Positions 9,918-20,822 of a DNA stretch of 64,000 nucleotides are shown here, one piece after another. Positions within the stretch are counted from its first letter, which is position 1, and each line of letters opens with the position of its first letter. The stretch is from Xanthostigma xanthostigma (Eukaryota > Arthropoda > Insecta > Raphidioptera > Raphidiidae). The notes below the pieces were generated by a model. That model saw only the letters and a program-made list of their open reading frames with translations, did not search any database and was not told the DNA's origin. Where the stretch lies: contig OY754464.1 in NCBI GenBank assembly GCA_963575645.1, positions 44,382,192 through 44,446,191 on the forward strand, read 5' to 3'. A program made the position numbers and the translations under genes.

Positions 9918-11389
9918 TAGTTCACCATCTTTAGAAGTCCGCCATATTGGATTTAGAGAGACGTCACTTTATTTTTCGAGTTATTCTCAGCAAGCCCTTT
10001 CATTTGATACCCATATTGTAGGAAAGCATAATAAAATTAGTCCGCCATATTGGATTTAGAGTGACGTCACTTTATTTTTCGAGTTATTCTCAGCAAGCCC
10101 TTTCATTTGATACCCATATTGTAGGAAAGCATAATAAAATAAGTCCGCCATCTTTAGAAGTCCGCCATATTGGATTTAAAGTGACGTTACTTTATTTTTC
10201 GAGTTATTCTCAGCAAGCCCTTTCATTTGATACCCATATTGTAGGAAAGCATAATAAAATTAGTCCGCCATCTTTAGAAGTCCGCCATATTGGATTTAGA
10301 GTGACGTCACTTTATGTTTCGAGTTATTCTCAGTAAGCCCTTTCATTTGATACCCATATTGTAGGAAAGCATAACAAAATTAGTCCGCCATCTTTAGAAG
10401 TCCGCCATATTGGATTTATAGTGACGTAACTTTATTTTTCGAGTTATTCTCAGCAAGCCCTTTCATTTGATACCCATATTGTAGGAAAGCATAATAAAAT
10501 TAGTCCGCCATCTTTAGAAGTCCGCCATATTTGATTTAGAGTGACGTCACTTTATTTTTCAAATTATTTTCAGCAAGCCCTTTCATTTGATACCCATATT
10601 GTAGGAAAGCATAAAAACTTAGTCCGCCATCTTTAGAAGTCCGCCATATTGGATTTAGAGAGACGTCACTTTATTTTTCGAGTTAATCTCAGCAAGCCCT
10701 TTCATTTGATACCCATATTGTAGGAAAGCATAATAAAATTAGTCCGCCATCTTTAGAAGTCCGCCATATTGGATTTAGAGTGACGTCACTTTATTTTTCG
10801 AGTTATTCTCAGCAAGCCCTTTCATTTGATACCCATATTGTAGGAAAGCATAATAAAATAAGTCCGCCATCTTTAGAAGTCCGCCATATTGGATTTAAAG
10901 TGACGTTACTTTATTTTTCGAGTTATTCTCAGCAAGCCCTTTCATTTGATACCCATATTGTAGGAAAGCATAATAAAATTAGTCCGCCATCTTTAGAAGT
11001 CCGCCATATTGGATTTAGAGTGACGTCACTTTATGTTTCGAGTTATTCTCAGTAAGCCCTTTCATTTGATACCCATATTGTTGGAAAGCATAATAAAATT
11101 AGTCCGCCATCTTTAGAAGTCCGCCATATTGGATTTAGAGTGACGTCACTTCATTTTTCAAGTTATTCTCAGCAAGCCCTTTCATTTGATACCCATATTG
11201 TTGGAAAGCATAATAAAATTAGTCCGCCATCTTTAGAAGTCCGCCATATTGGATTTAGAGTGACGTCACTTTATTTTTCGAGTTATTCTCAGCAAGCCCT
11301 TTCATTTGATACCCATATTGTAGGAAAGCATAATAAAATTAGTCCGCCATCTTTAGAAGTCCGCCATATTGGATTTAGAGTGACGTCAC
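9918..11389 (+). repeat. 120-bp satellite array, about 12 units
   Basis: A 120-bp unit repeats head to tail. Its landmarks are CCGCCATCTTTAGAAGTCCG, GAGTGACGTCACTTTA and CCTTTCATTTGATACCCATA. The first unit junction lacks about 18 bp. Blocks about 719 bp apart (10061 and 10780) encode an identical 91-codon frame, which indicates a six-unit higher-order duplication. Open frames across the array come from the periodicity (120 is divisible by 3) and are not genes. Most units hold the palindrome TGACGTCA and two CCGCCAT cores. Confidence 0.95.
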
Positions 11390-11540
11390 CGATTTTCCCC
11401 AAAAAAATTACAAAAATTGCTAGTAAAAATAGATAGAGTAAAAACCGTCTTAAAAACTATATTATTATTATATAAAACAACATTATAAGAGATATATTCT
11501 TTTACGCATGCGCCGATGTTCCCCAAAAACAATAGGCCAC
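11390..11540 (+). repeat. GCGCATGCGCC-type unit after the satellite
   Basis: The satellite breaks off at GTGACGTCACC and passes directly into GATTTTCCCCAAAAAAATTAC, one GCGCATGCGCC-family unit. The join reads as insertion or expansion of the satellite inside this repeat family. Confidence 0.65.
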
Positions 11541-11754
11541 TTCATATTTGCATATCAAACATCCTCCCAAAATTTGGTTTCAATCCGCTCATCCTTGGTG
11601 TCGGAATGATAAGAAATGTCAAAAGTGACGTTTGCTTCTGTCAAAGTATTAAGTTCTAATAATTAGTTATTCAAATTGTTAACTTAGAAGGCGTTGCATT
11701 TCAGAAATATTCGAAACGGCATCCGTTTTTGAACAAATGCTATCTTTTAATTTC

Positions 11755-12545
11755 ATTATTGTCATAAATAAAATTATCGACCAATTTTATTTTAAGACTG
11801 AACATACGCAATAATTATATTACCATGTTATACCGTGCAACAGAGAGAGATAACCGAAAGATGTTTGCTATCGGTTATATCAGATTGAATTTATTTCTAT
11901 ATAAATGTGTATAAAAAAACTGATTGGGCGAATTCTGTTGTACGAAATTTATGTAAAATTTTCTCCTCTTTCGTTTAAGACAGGTTTCGAACCGATCTGA
12001 TTTAAATTGAGCGAGTTATAAGCGAAAAACTTCGTTTTTTCTAAATTGCTCCCCTCTGGAGCAAAAATTCAAAAATCGGGCGACGTTAGGATCTAAGTTA
12101 CCCGGAGACAAATCGAACAAAAAAAAGTTTTTTAAAATCGGTTAAGTCGTTTGGGCTGTACGCTGGATACAAAATTCGGGATCACAGATTCACAGATTCA
12201 CAGACAAAGCGAGTACATATAGGCGCTTTAGCTTACGCTATTCGCGCCTAAAAACAAAGTTTTTCGGTTACAACTCGCTCTATTTCAATCAGATCGGTTC
12301 GAAACCTGTCTTAAACGAAAGAGGAGAACATTTTAAATAATTTTCGTACAACAGAATTTGCCCAATCAGTTTTTTTATACACATTTGTACAGAAATAAAT
12401 TCAATCTAATATAACCGATAGCAAACATCTTTCGGTTATCTGTCTCTGTTACACGGTATAACATGGTAATTTAATTACTGCGTATGTTCTATCTTAAAAT
12501 AAAATTGGTCGATAATTTTATTTAGTACAATAATAAAACAAAAAG
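11755..12545. repeat. Large imperfect palindrome with a one-sided family B insert
   Basis: The arm from 11762 (AATAAAATTATCGACCAATT) through about 12040 is the reverse complement of about 12255-12535. Only the left side carries an extra family B arm (about 12040-12255) ending ACGCTATTCGCGCCTAAAA. No coding remnant is visible. Confidence 0.75.
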
Positions 12546-12960
12546 ATAGCATTTGTTCAAAAACGAATGCCATTTGAAATATTTGTGAAATGCAACGCCT
12601 TCTGAGTTAACAATTTGAATAACTAATTTTATCATTAGAACATAATACTTTGTCAGATGCAAACGTCATTTTTGACATTTCTTACCATTCCGACACCACG
12701 GATGAGCGGATTGATATCAAATTTTGGGAGGATGTTTGATATGCAAATATGAAGTGGCTTATTGTTTTTGGGGAACATCGGCGCATGCGTAAAAGAGATA
12801 TATATACTATAATGGTGTTTTATATAATAATAGTATAGTTTTTAAAACGGTTTATTATTTATTCTATTTTTACTAGAAATGTTTGTTAATTTTTTGGGGA
12901 AAATCGGCGCATGCGCAAAAGAGATATAGGATATATAAGTTTTTATTGAAATATACCAAA
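12546..12960 (-). repeat. GCGCATGCGCC-type units in inverted orientation
   Basis: The segment mirrors 11400-11700. It contains GGGGAACATCGGCGCATGCG (near 12770) and GGGGAAAATCGGCGCATGCG (near 12896). Confidence 0.65.
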
Positions 12961-13329
12961 AAGGAAATATAATTTTTTTAATAATTTAGGGTAATAATTA
13001 TTAAAAAGTTGGTTGTGACTAACAAACGATCATAGAGTTTATATTTATGAACTTAAATTATTAATAAATTATTAAAATGATTTTTTCCTTTCTGTGTTTC
13101 AATATTTTCAACTGTTATTTTTTTCTTAGATTAAGTTAATTAAATTATATTATTAAGCTCAAAGTGTCGTTATAAATATACACCAATTTTCAAACATAAC
13201 GCCGGGGTATATTATGTAAAATTTCGCGCCTTGTAATTCTTGAATTACTTGTGTCTTCAGACAATATTTTTTATTGTCAAATAAATGCAATTGTTGTAAA
13301 ACGAATTCAGTTTATTTTTCTCAGCACAG

Positions 13330-13556
13330 AACACTATGATATGCTGATCAGTATAACAGTCTCTGCTTTGAATCGCACAAACATGGCCTGAATTATATAA
13401 TTAATTAATATAAATAAAAATGAAATGCTGTTTTTTGCTAAGCGCATCACTTGAGAACGGCTGAACCAATTTGGCTCTTTTTTTAAATTCGTTATAGTCC
13501 GAATAAGGTTTTTAGGGAAAGCGAAATTGAAAAATCATACTTACCTTTAATTGATC
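13330..13556 (+). repeat. Repeat copy truncated by the assembly gap
   Basis: The 227 bases are almost identical to 46320-46546 and end in the same octamer AATTGATC. In the 46-kb copy a 2.1-kb foldback element starts immediately after that octamer. Here a run of N starts. Confidence 0.85.
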
Positions 13557-13756
13557 NNNNNNNNNNNNNNNNNNNNNNNNNNNNNNNNNNNNNNNNNNNN
13601 NNNNNNNNNNNNNNNNNNNNNNNNNNNNNNNNNNNNNNNNNNNNNNNNNNNNNNNNNNNNNNNNNNNNNNNNNNNNNNNNNNNNNNNNNNNNNNNNNNNN
13701 NNNNNNNNNNNNNNNNNNNNNNNNNNNNNNNNNNNNNNNNNNNNNNNNNNNNNNNN
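13557..13756. other. Assembly gap, 200 N
   Basis: Exactly 200 undetermined bases, probably a placeholder length. Reading frames running through it are meaningless. Confidence 0.99.
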
Positions 13757-14110
13757 TTCATTATTCATAAAGTTATTAAATGAGCATCATAGCATAGTAA
13801 ATATTCATACATAAAAAAAAATATTAATGAGTCATCGCAAATTCAAAATTTGTTATTAAATGAGCAACTAAATCATCGGCCAATCTAGGCAATTTCTTTA
13901 ACTACCATAGTATTAATTTATGTACAATTGCCTGATTGATATTTGTTACTTCTATGCATATTGTATATATTTTTGTAATAAGGACAGATGGAACATCATT
14001 ACTAGAATTGAATCTAGTCCTATTACTTTGGCAATAAATATCTATTATTATTATAATATATATTACTAGCGGACCCGGCGAACTTCGTACCGCCTAACAG
14101 TATAATATAT
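13757..14110 (+). other. Probable LINE-like 3' tail and simple AT repeat before the gypsy element
   Basis: The sequence ends CCTATTACTTTGGCAATAAA followed by TATTATTATT, the style of LINE 3' ends with a simple-repeat tail. It then has ACTAGCGGACCCGGCGAACT, a motif seen at the edges of many dispersed arthropod repeats. No ORF is recognisable. Confidence 0.4.
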
Positions 14111-15097
14111 ATTATAGCACGGCAGTGGAAGGATTTCTGGTAACGTAGGTCCATTCCCACCTGTGAATAAATAAAAGAAAAAAGACGGACAGATTTCTCA
14201 AAACGGTGGATTGTTTGGGCTATACCGGTGTTATTTTGGGCCCATAGTGATCAGAGAGGGTACAGCTCCACTTCTTCTACTGTTCTGAGAAACTTGTGCA
14301 GAAATGTAACAAAGAAAAGAATATGCAGTGGGTCGATAACAATTATATTTCATAATCACTTCAAAAAACGTGTCGGTGATAAGGTACAAAGAAATCTGAT
14401 TTTCAAGTACATTCTTAATATTAACAATATCATTTGATCATGATTGACAATTAGAAACTGGGGGTAGAACCCTGACGAGGTGATCACTTAATTATCTAGG
14501 GAAGTACATTTAATAAGGTTGCTTAAATTAAAAAAAAAAATAATAAAACGTGAAAGAGGAAAAGAAAACTAGGCGTGAGCGTCATACCTTTTTCTGAAGA
14601 GCACTTACTTACACTTGAACAATACTTATTCTAGGAATACTTTACATAATTCGTGAGTGACTACGGGTATTTAGGCGCTTCATGGTAGTACCATGAAGTC
14701 TAAATTCGGTTTGGAGAAGAAGCTTGAAGATGATTCTGTGGTTTATTCCATGAGCGTCCTTTTCATGCGACCACACCGAATCGCGGAAAACAACTTAATG
14801 TTTGTTATTTTTCCGTAACTAATCAATATTGATTTTAATTATTTCAAACCTAACAACTATTGTTTGTCACTTTTTCACTTTTGAAAATCACAGATACCGC
14901 GTATTTAGAGTCAGACGACTGGATCACACGATAGACACACTTATGTTTATAAGTCCGAGCCACGCGATCCAAATCGTACCGCGCATGCAAATACTCGCGA
15001 ATTTAGTGATTTAAGATTTCCTTATTTATTTATTTTATTATAATAATTTTTATGCTAATATTAAAAAAATGTCGCGGTGCTATGGCACCACGTGACA
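14111..15097 (-). repeat. 3' LTR of the gypsy element
   Basis: The 987-bp repeat begins on the minus strand with TGTCACGTGG and ends with GTGCTATAAT. It matches 19839-20825 at a constant offset of 5,728 with no indel. The first 20 bases include a CACGTG E-box palindrome, and a GGTGC-TAT-GGCACC hairpin overlaps it. Confidence 0.95.
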
Positions 15098-15111
15098 GGC
15101 TCCCCCTCTTT
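15098..15111 (-). other. Polypurine tract
   Basis: On the minus strand the sequence AAAGAGGGGGAGCC abuts the 3' LTR start. This is where plus-strand DNA synthesis would be primed. Confidence 0.85.
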
Positions 15112-15637
15112 AGTGATTAGGAGGTACTCCGCTATACTACTAACTGTACATACAACAAGAAATTCACAACAATGAATTTATCTTTGTTGTAACTAAGTCA
15201 ACAATCACTTGACAATCTACCATATCCCATACTATGGCAGTTGAAGTGTGCTCTTCATAAATAAGCTCTAATTAAATTTAACTAATCTAAATTGATCTAA
15301 CGAGATGAAACAACCACCGATAATACGGAAATTATGGGGTCGTAACCTGACTGGCTGAAGGAGACAGCTTAAACGTTAGACGAAATTGGGCCTTAGGAAA
15401 GCGCCGGAATGTAAACAAGGACAAGCTTATAATCTAAAACAAAGGACGAGAATAACGAAATAACACAGGGAGAATTCTTTATTTAGGAAAATAAAGCATA
15501 ACTCAGGTACGAAAAATAACTTAAACTTTTATTGTTAGTAATATCCTAACCTAACAACACTTGACGTTTGACAGATGTCAGCTGTCTGACATTGAACTTG
15601 AAATTAAACTAGAGGGCAATGACCTCGGGTGAATTTT
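15112..15637 (-). other. Untranslated region between pol and the 3' LTR
   Basis: About 525 bp without a convincing ORF. There is no sign of an env gene, which fits a simple gypsy element. Confidence 0.6.
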
Positions 15638-18600
15638 TCAATTGTTAACAGACGGAATTTTCTTCAGATGTTCAATATGAGATTTAAACATCTTTTTGGA
15701 GGATGGATCTTGAAGGATGCAGCTAACAGGACTCGTAAATTCTAAAATTACACGGGGATTACTGTAACGAGGACAAAGTTTGAGGTGAAAATTCGGTTTC
15801 ATTTTGTTATAATGTAACCTTTGTACAACAAAATCGCCGACTTGAAACTTCGACTGCAACGAACGGTTTTTATTGAAATATTTCGCTTGTAGATCATGTG
15901 ATTTTGACAGAGCTAGGCGAACTTGATTTTCGGAAGGCAAAGCGTCTTGTTCCCACACAGATGACAAATTCCATTGTAAATCGAGTGGAAATTTGATTTC
16001 TCTTGACAAAAATATCTTACAAGGTAAATTTTTAATACTTTCATGATATGAAGAATTATTGGCGAAGGTTATGTGATTTAATAACAAGTCCCAACTGAGA
16101 TGATCGTCAAACTTTTGTTGAAGTAAAATTGACAGAGCAGCTCTAACGTTTCGTATTACTCTTTCTACAGCATTGGACGAAGGATGATAAGGCGAACTGT
16201 GAATGACACGTGAACCCCAGGAAGTACAGAATTCATTAAACTTGTTTGACGTAAACGAAGTCGCGTTATCGGAAACTATTTTAGTTGGTGGACCATACGT
16301 GGTAAAGACTTGATGCAGACATTTTATTATCGACGTGGAACTGGAATCAGGAATCGCGTAAGTTATTAACCACTTGCTGTAACTATCCAGAATTAGAAGA
16401 ACATATTTATTCCCGGAATGTGATTTGACAAGCGGTCCCATGAGATCAATGTAAATTTTATCCCACACAGATTGTGGAGGATTAGACGACATAACTACTT
16501 TATCAGGATGTTGATCTGATTTATGCGTTGCACAGAGCATACAATCTTTAATAAATTGACGAACCTCAACAAACATGCGCGGCCACCAAAATCTTCGTGA
16601 TATTGAACGATACGTCTTCGTGACTCCGGGATGACTGGCGATTTGTGAATTATGAAACTGTTCCAATATTTCTTTCTTGGAGGCGGACGGAACAACAATA
16701 CGTCGACGACGGTTGCGGCCTACGAGTCGAACCAGGAAATTCTTGTGAATAGCGAAATTTTTCTGAGGTAAACCTTGATTAATTTGACTTTTAAGGCGGT
16801 TTAACTCAGGATCTTGATCTTGCAGGATATTAAGTTCGGTAAACGGATTTTTAATTTCCGTAATGGGATTGAGAAAATTTGATTGTATTGCATTTTTCTC
16901 AGAAGTTTCGGATTCAGCTACCAAACGGGATAAACAATCGGCAGTACAATTTACTTTACCGCGAATATGTTCGACTTTGAAACTGAAACGACTGATGCGA
17001 AGTAACCACCTACCTACACGACCTAAGTTGCGGGGGTGCTGAATTAACCATTTGAGACAGGAACTATCTGTCTGAAGAATAAAAGTTTGATGCGAGAGGT
17101 AAGATTTCATTTTTTCCATAGCCCAAATACATGCTAAAGCTTCTTGTTCGTACGTACTGTATTTCTTCTCGGCGGATGTCAAACGTCGGCTTGCGTACTG
17201 GATCGGGTGTAGACCATCTTCAAAGGATTGTAAAAGAACACAACCAACATGATTTTGACTGGCGTCGGTTTGCAGAATGAATTCGCGTTGAAAATCGGGA
17301 AAACGTAGAACTGGTGAACTTGACAGAGCTTCACGAAGTTTGCGAAAAGACTGAATATGCGTTTCCGTTAAATTATATTTGACATTTTTCTTCCGTAGAT
17401 CATTGAGTGGCGACATTATCTGAGCGTATTCGGGGATAAACTTAGCGTAATAACCAACCATTCCAATAAATGTTTGAAGCTGTTTCAAATTCTTCGGAAT
17501 TGGCAAATTCTTTATCGCTTCTACTTTGTCGGGATCCATGGAAAGACCGTTGCTTGAGACACGATGACCCAGGAAGTTGAGTTCGCTTTGGGCGAATTTT
17601 ATTTTATCCGGATTCACGGTAAGATTAGCTTCTTTTAGACGTCTTAACGTTTCTCGAACGTGTACCATATGAGATTCCATATCGGGACTGTATATTAATA
17701 AGTCGTCGAAAAATACAATCACAAACTTGTATCTTAAATCGGCAAAAATGTCAAACATCAGACGGTTTAGAGCACTAGGTGAAATAGATAGCCCGAACGG
17801 AGCCTTATGAAATTTCCACTGGCCTTCAGGAGTGACGAACGACGTTAGACTCTTCGATTTGTCAGATAATTCAACTTGGTAAAAGGCGCTGTTTAGATCC
17901 AACGTGGTGAAAACTTTGGCGTTTTTTAAGCACTGGAAAATGTGCTCAATCGACGGAACAGGAAAACTATCCATGACAACCTTTTTGTTTAACTGGCGAT
18001 AATCAATACAAAGTCTATAACCTCCACTTGATTTCTTGACAAGAAAAGCCGGTGAAGCGTAAGGAGATTTACTAGGTGAAATAACGCCTTTATTCAAAAG
18101 ATCACTAATATGTTCCCTCATTATTTTAGCTTGAGGTGGGGAAAGTGGATACGGGGCCTTTCGGACTGGAATATCGTCAGACAAATGAATTGAATATTTG
18201 TAATTTTTAGCTTGACCTAGTTCTTCGGTAAGAACTTCTGGAAATTCTGCAAGCAAACTACTAAAGTTGGCCGCATTTGAATCTATACTGGTAACGTGAT
18301 CCAGGGAGAAGGTTTTGGACGAAGCGGGTAACGGTACAAAGGGAATGACGTGAGAGGAATCGAATTTGAAAGAAAGATTATTCTCGGTACAATTAACGTT
18401 CGCACCCATTTTGCATAAAGAATCATAACCTATTATGACGGGATACGACAGAGCGTCGAGAACTAGGAAATCAATCTTCCAGGTAAATTTACTAATAGTA
18501 ATGACTACTGTTAACGTGAAATTAGATCTCGCGATAGAACTGTTGGCTACTTGGGCATAAGAAATCGAATTTGTGATCGTACCTATTTTTAACGATGACA

Positions 18601-18907
18601 AATAATTAGCAAGTTCGGAATTGATGTAGTTCTTGGTAGAACCGGTATCAAGCAGTGCCGAAGCTCGAATATGTTGAAAGTAGAGATAAACTAGAGGGAT
18701 CGTAGAGCTACTTGATTGACTTGGGGAATTATAGGAATAATTCGGGACGGGAGAAGTCAATCGAATAGACGTATTTACAGGAGAGGACAAGTTAGCTGGA
18801 GGGGGGTGGTTCGAAAGAGGTGACTTATTAACTAATGTGGTTAACCGGGGAAAGACATTAATTTGTTCTACATCTTTCGGTTTACTAAAAATTTTGACAA
18901 CGCTATC
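15638..18907 (-). CDS. pol: Gypsy Pol polyprotein (protease, RT, RNase H, integrase)
   Basis: The polyprotein carries out reverse transcription and integration. Numbered from the TTG codon at 18790 (1,050 residues to the stop), the domains run in Ty3/gypsy order. They are an aspartyl protease with DTGS at 48-51, reverse transcriptase with LDLNSAFYQ near 297 and active site FFDD at 360-363, and RNase H with TDAS near 508. Integrase follows, with an HHCC zinc module (H713, H720, C750, C753) and a catalytic triad D782, D841, E876. The frame is open to the gag stop, adding 39 codons upstream with no ATG, so Pol is probably made as a Gag-Pol fusion by TGA readthrough. The integrase D-E spacing leaves 34 residues between them. 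The coding frame is otherwise uninterrupted. Confidence 0.95.
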   Translation of the reverse strand, partial: DSVVKIFSKPKDVEQINVFPRLTTLVNKSPLSNHPPPANLSSPVNTSIRLTSPVPNYSYNSPSQSSSSTIPLVYLYFQHIRASALLDTGSTKNYINSELANYLSSLKIGTITNSISYAQVANSSIARSNFTLTVVITISKFTWKIDFLVLDALSYPVIIGYDSLCKMGANVNCTENNLSFKFDSSHVIPFVPLPASSKTFSLDHVTSIDSNAANFSSLLAEFPEVLTEELGQAKNYKYSIHLSDDIPVRKAPYPLSPPQAKIMREHISDLLNKGVISPSKSPYASPAFLVKKSSGGYRLCIDYRQLNKKVVMDSFPVPSIEHIFQCLKNAKVFTTLDLNSAFYQVELSDKSKSLTSFVTPEGQWKFHKAPFGLSISPSALNRLMFDIFADLRYKFVIVFFDDLLIYSPDMESHMVHVRETLRRLKEANLTVNPDKIKFAQSELNFLGHRVSSNGLSMDPDKVEAIKNLPIPKNLKQLQTFIGMVGYYAKFIPEYAQIMSPLNDLRKKNVKYNLTETHIQSFRKLREALSSSPVLRFPDFQREFILQTDASQNHVGCVLLQSFEDGLHPIQYASRRLTSAEKKYSTYEQEALACIWAMEKMKSYLSHQTFILQTDSSCLKWLIQHPRNLGRVGRWLLRISRFSFKVEHIRGKVNCTADCLSRLVAESETSEKNAIQSNFLNPITEIKNPFTELNILQDQDPELNRLKSQINQGLPQKNFAIHKNFLVRLVGRNRRRRIVVPSASKKEILEQFHNSQIASHPGVTKTYRSISRRFWWPRMFVEVRQFIKDCMLCATHKSDQHPDKVVMSSNPPQSVWDKIYIDLMGPLVKSHSGNKYVLLILDSYSKWLITYAIPDSSSTSIIKCLHQVFTTYGPPTKIVSDNATSFTSNKFNEFCTSWGSRVIHSSPYHPSSNAVERVIRNVRAALSILLQQKFDDHLSWDLLLNHITFANNSSYHESIKNLPCKIFLSREIKFPLDLQWNLSSVWEQDALPSENQVRLALSKSHDLQAKYFNKNRSLQSKFQVGDFVVQRLHYNKMKPNFHLKLCPRYSNPRVILEFTSPVSCILQDPSSKKMFKSHIEHLKKIPSVNN

Positions 18908-19771
18908 TCATCCTTGAGAGGGCAGGATAGCCTTAGGTTCAGAAGGAGAAGGACGTGGGGGACGAACCGGACACTGGGCTATAAAGTGACCTGGTTGTTT
19001 ACAATATCGGCAACAAGGGGAAAAATTAGGAGCGACAAGTCCGGTCGAATTGGGGTGAGTGTACGTTTTACGTTGACGTTCAACTACTCTCAAATGTTTT
19101 ATAAGCTGGTGAAGCTCAGCTAAACAAGTTGGGGTATCTCTGAATTGTAGATAATTAAATGTGGATTCGTTTTGGTTAAGCCAAATGCGCGCAATTATCT
19201 CCGATTCAGACAGGCTAGGACCCAATAATTCGACGTATTTCAAGACGTCTTCAGCATATTCGGGAAAATTCTCAGAGAGGTTCTGACGCCTACTGATATA
19301 GCGTTCTATTAGCATAGCCCGATCTATAGAAGTGGTGAAATGGTCTAGAATAAGATTTTTGAGCTGTGTCCATTCGAGTTCAGAATAGACATTAAGTCTC
19401 CACCACTGTCGGAGGGGTCCGTCAGTCTTAGTGCCTAAACTCTTTAACAAAATATGAAATGGAACTAAAGCGAATTGACTCACGTTCTCGATTTCTAACA
19501 GGAATTGTATCAAAATGTCAAGATCTGTACCTGTAGCGGTAGGTACGTTACGCAACAAGTCCCGGATATCGCCCATATTTGCATGCGAAGCGGTATGATT
19601 TGGAACGGAAATAAGAATTGGCTCGGACTTACTCGGTGAGTGCACTGGAGGATCGTCCATCGCCGGCGGAGAGTCTGGAAGTTCAGCGGTGGTCGGAGGC
19701 GGACCTGGAGATTTGCTTTGGCCGGGTGTCGGCGGAGACTTTGGGCTGCGGCAGGACTTATGGCGCGGCAT
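18908..19771 (-). CDS. gag: Gypsy Gag protein
   Basis: Gag would form the retrotransposon particle and bind its RNA. The 287-residue protein starts at an ATG and has a Pro/Ser-rich N-terminus (residues 1-50). A central region contains a WWRLNVYSELEW stretch, as in retrotransposon Gag capsid domains. A single CCHC zinc knuckle lies near the end (C254, C257, H262, C267). It stops at a TGA (complement of 18908-18910), and the next codon continues in the pol frame. The protein lies about 50 bp downstream of the PBS on the minus strand. Its length is ordinary for this class. Confidence 0.93.
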   Translation of the reverse strand: MPRHKSCRSPKSPPTPGQSKSPGPPPTTAELPDSPPAMDDPPVHSPSKSEPILISVPNHTASHANMGDIRDLLRNVPTATGTDLDILIQFLLEIENVSQFALVPFHILLKSLGTKTDGPLRQWWRLNVYSELEWTQLKNLILDHFTTSIDRAMLIERYISRRQNLSENFPEYAEDVLKYVELLGPSLSESEIIARIWLNQNESTFNYLQFRDTPTCLAELHQLIKHLRVVERQRKTYTHPNSTGLVAPNFSPCCRYCKQPGHFIAQCPVRPPRPSPSEPKAILPSQG

Positions 19772-19823
19772 GGTCGACTGGAAGACGTGGAATCGGACAG
19801 GAACAGGACTCAGGAATTAACTA

Positions 19824-19838
19824 CGCTCCTTGCTACCA
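19824..19838 (-). other. Primer binding site
   Basis: On the minus strand TGGTAGCAAGGAGCG begins directly after the 5' LTR. TGG is the expected complement of a tRNA CCA end. I cannot name the tRNA from the sequence alone. Confidence 0.75.
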
Positions 19839-20822
19839 ATTATAGCACGGCAGTGGAAGGATTTCTGGTAACGTAGGTCCATTCCCACCTGTGAATAAAT
19901 AAAAGAAAAAAGACGGACAGATTTCTCAAAACGGTGGATTGTTTGGGCTATACCGGTGTTATTTTGGGCCCATAGTGATCAGAGAGGGTACAGCTCCACT
20001 TCTTCTACTGTTCTGAGAAACTTGTGCAGAAATGTAACAAAGAAAAGAATATGCAGTGGGTCGATAACAATTATATTTCATAATCACTTCAAAAAACGTG
20101 TCGGTGATAAGGTACAAAGAAATCTGATTTTCAAGTACATTCTTAATATTAACAATATCATTTGATCATGATTGACAATTAGAAACTGGGGGTAGAACCC
20201 TGACGAGGTGATCACTTAATTATCTAGGGAAGTACATTTAATAAGGTTGCTTAAATTAAAAAAAAAAATAATAAAACGTGAAAGAGGAAAAGAAAACTAG
20301 GCGTGAGCGTCATACCTTTTTCTGAAGAGCACTTACTTACACTTGAACAATACTTATTCTAGGAATACTTTACATAATTCGTGAGTGACTACGGGTATTT
20401 AGGCGCTTCATGGTAGTACCATGAAGTCTAAATTCGGTTTGGAGAAGAAGCTTGAAGATGATTCTGTGGTTTATTCCATGAGCGTCCTTTTCATGCGACC
20501 ACACCGAATCGCGGAAAACAACTTAATGTTTGTTATTTTTCCGTAACTAATCAATATTGATTTTAATTATTTCAAACCTAACAACTATTGTTTGTCACTT
20601 TTTCACTTTTGAAAATCACAGATACCGCGTATTTAGAGTCAGACGACTGGATCACACGATAGACACACTTATGTTTATAAGTCCGAGCCACGCGATCCAA
20701 ATCGTACCGCGCATGCAAATACTCGCGAATTTAGTGATTTAAGATTTCCTTATTTATTTATTTTATTATAATAATTTTTATGCTAATATTAAAAAAATGT
20801 CGCGGTGCTATGGCACCACGTG

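Larger units (their letters stand above)
8981..13251. mobile_element. 4.3-kb composite with inverted ends of about 190 bp
   Basis: The left end begins CAAGTAATTCAAGAATTAC and the right end is its near-perfect reverse complement. Similarity extends about 190 bp inward on each side through GGCGCGAAATTTTAC and the ACAGTTGAAAATA region. The interior holds GCGCATGCGCC units, a family D element, a 120-bp satellite array and a large palindrome. No transposase is visible and I could not define a target duplication. It could be one very large foldback-type element or an inverted duplication. Confidence 0.55.

Noticed and set aside
10061-11436. Repeated 91-98 codon frames (SSYSQQALSFDTHIVG...)
   Set aside because: They are translations of the 120-bp satellite, whose period is divisible by three. 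The repeat explains the open frame.
13492-13814. Open frames spanning the N run
   Set aside because: They consist mainly of undetermined bases.
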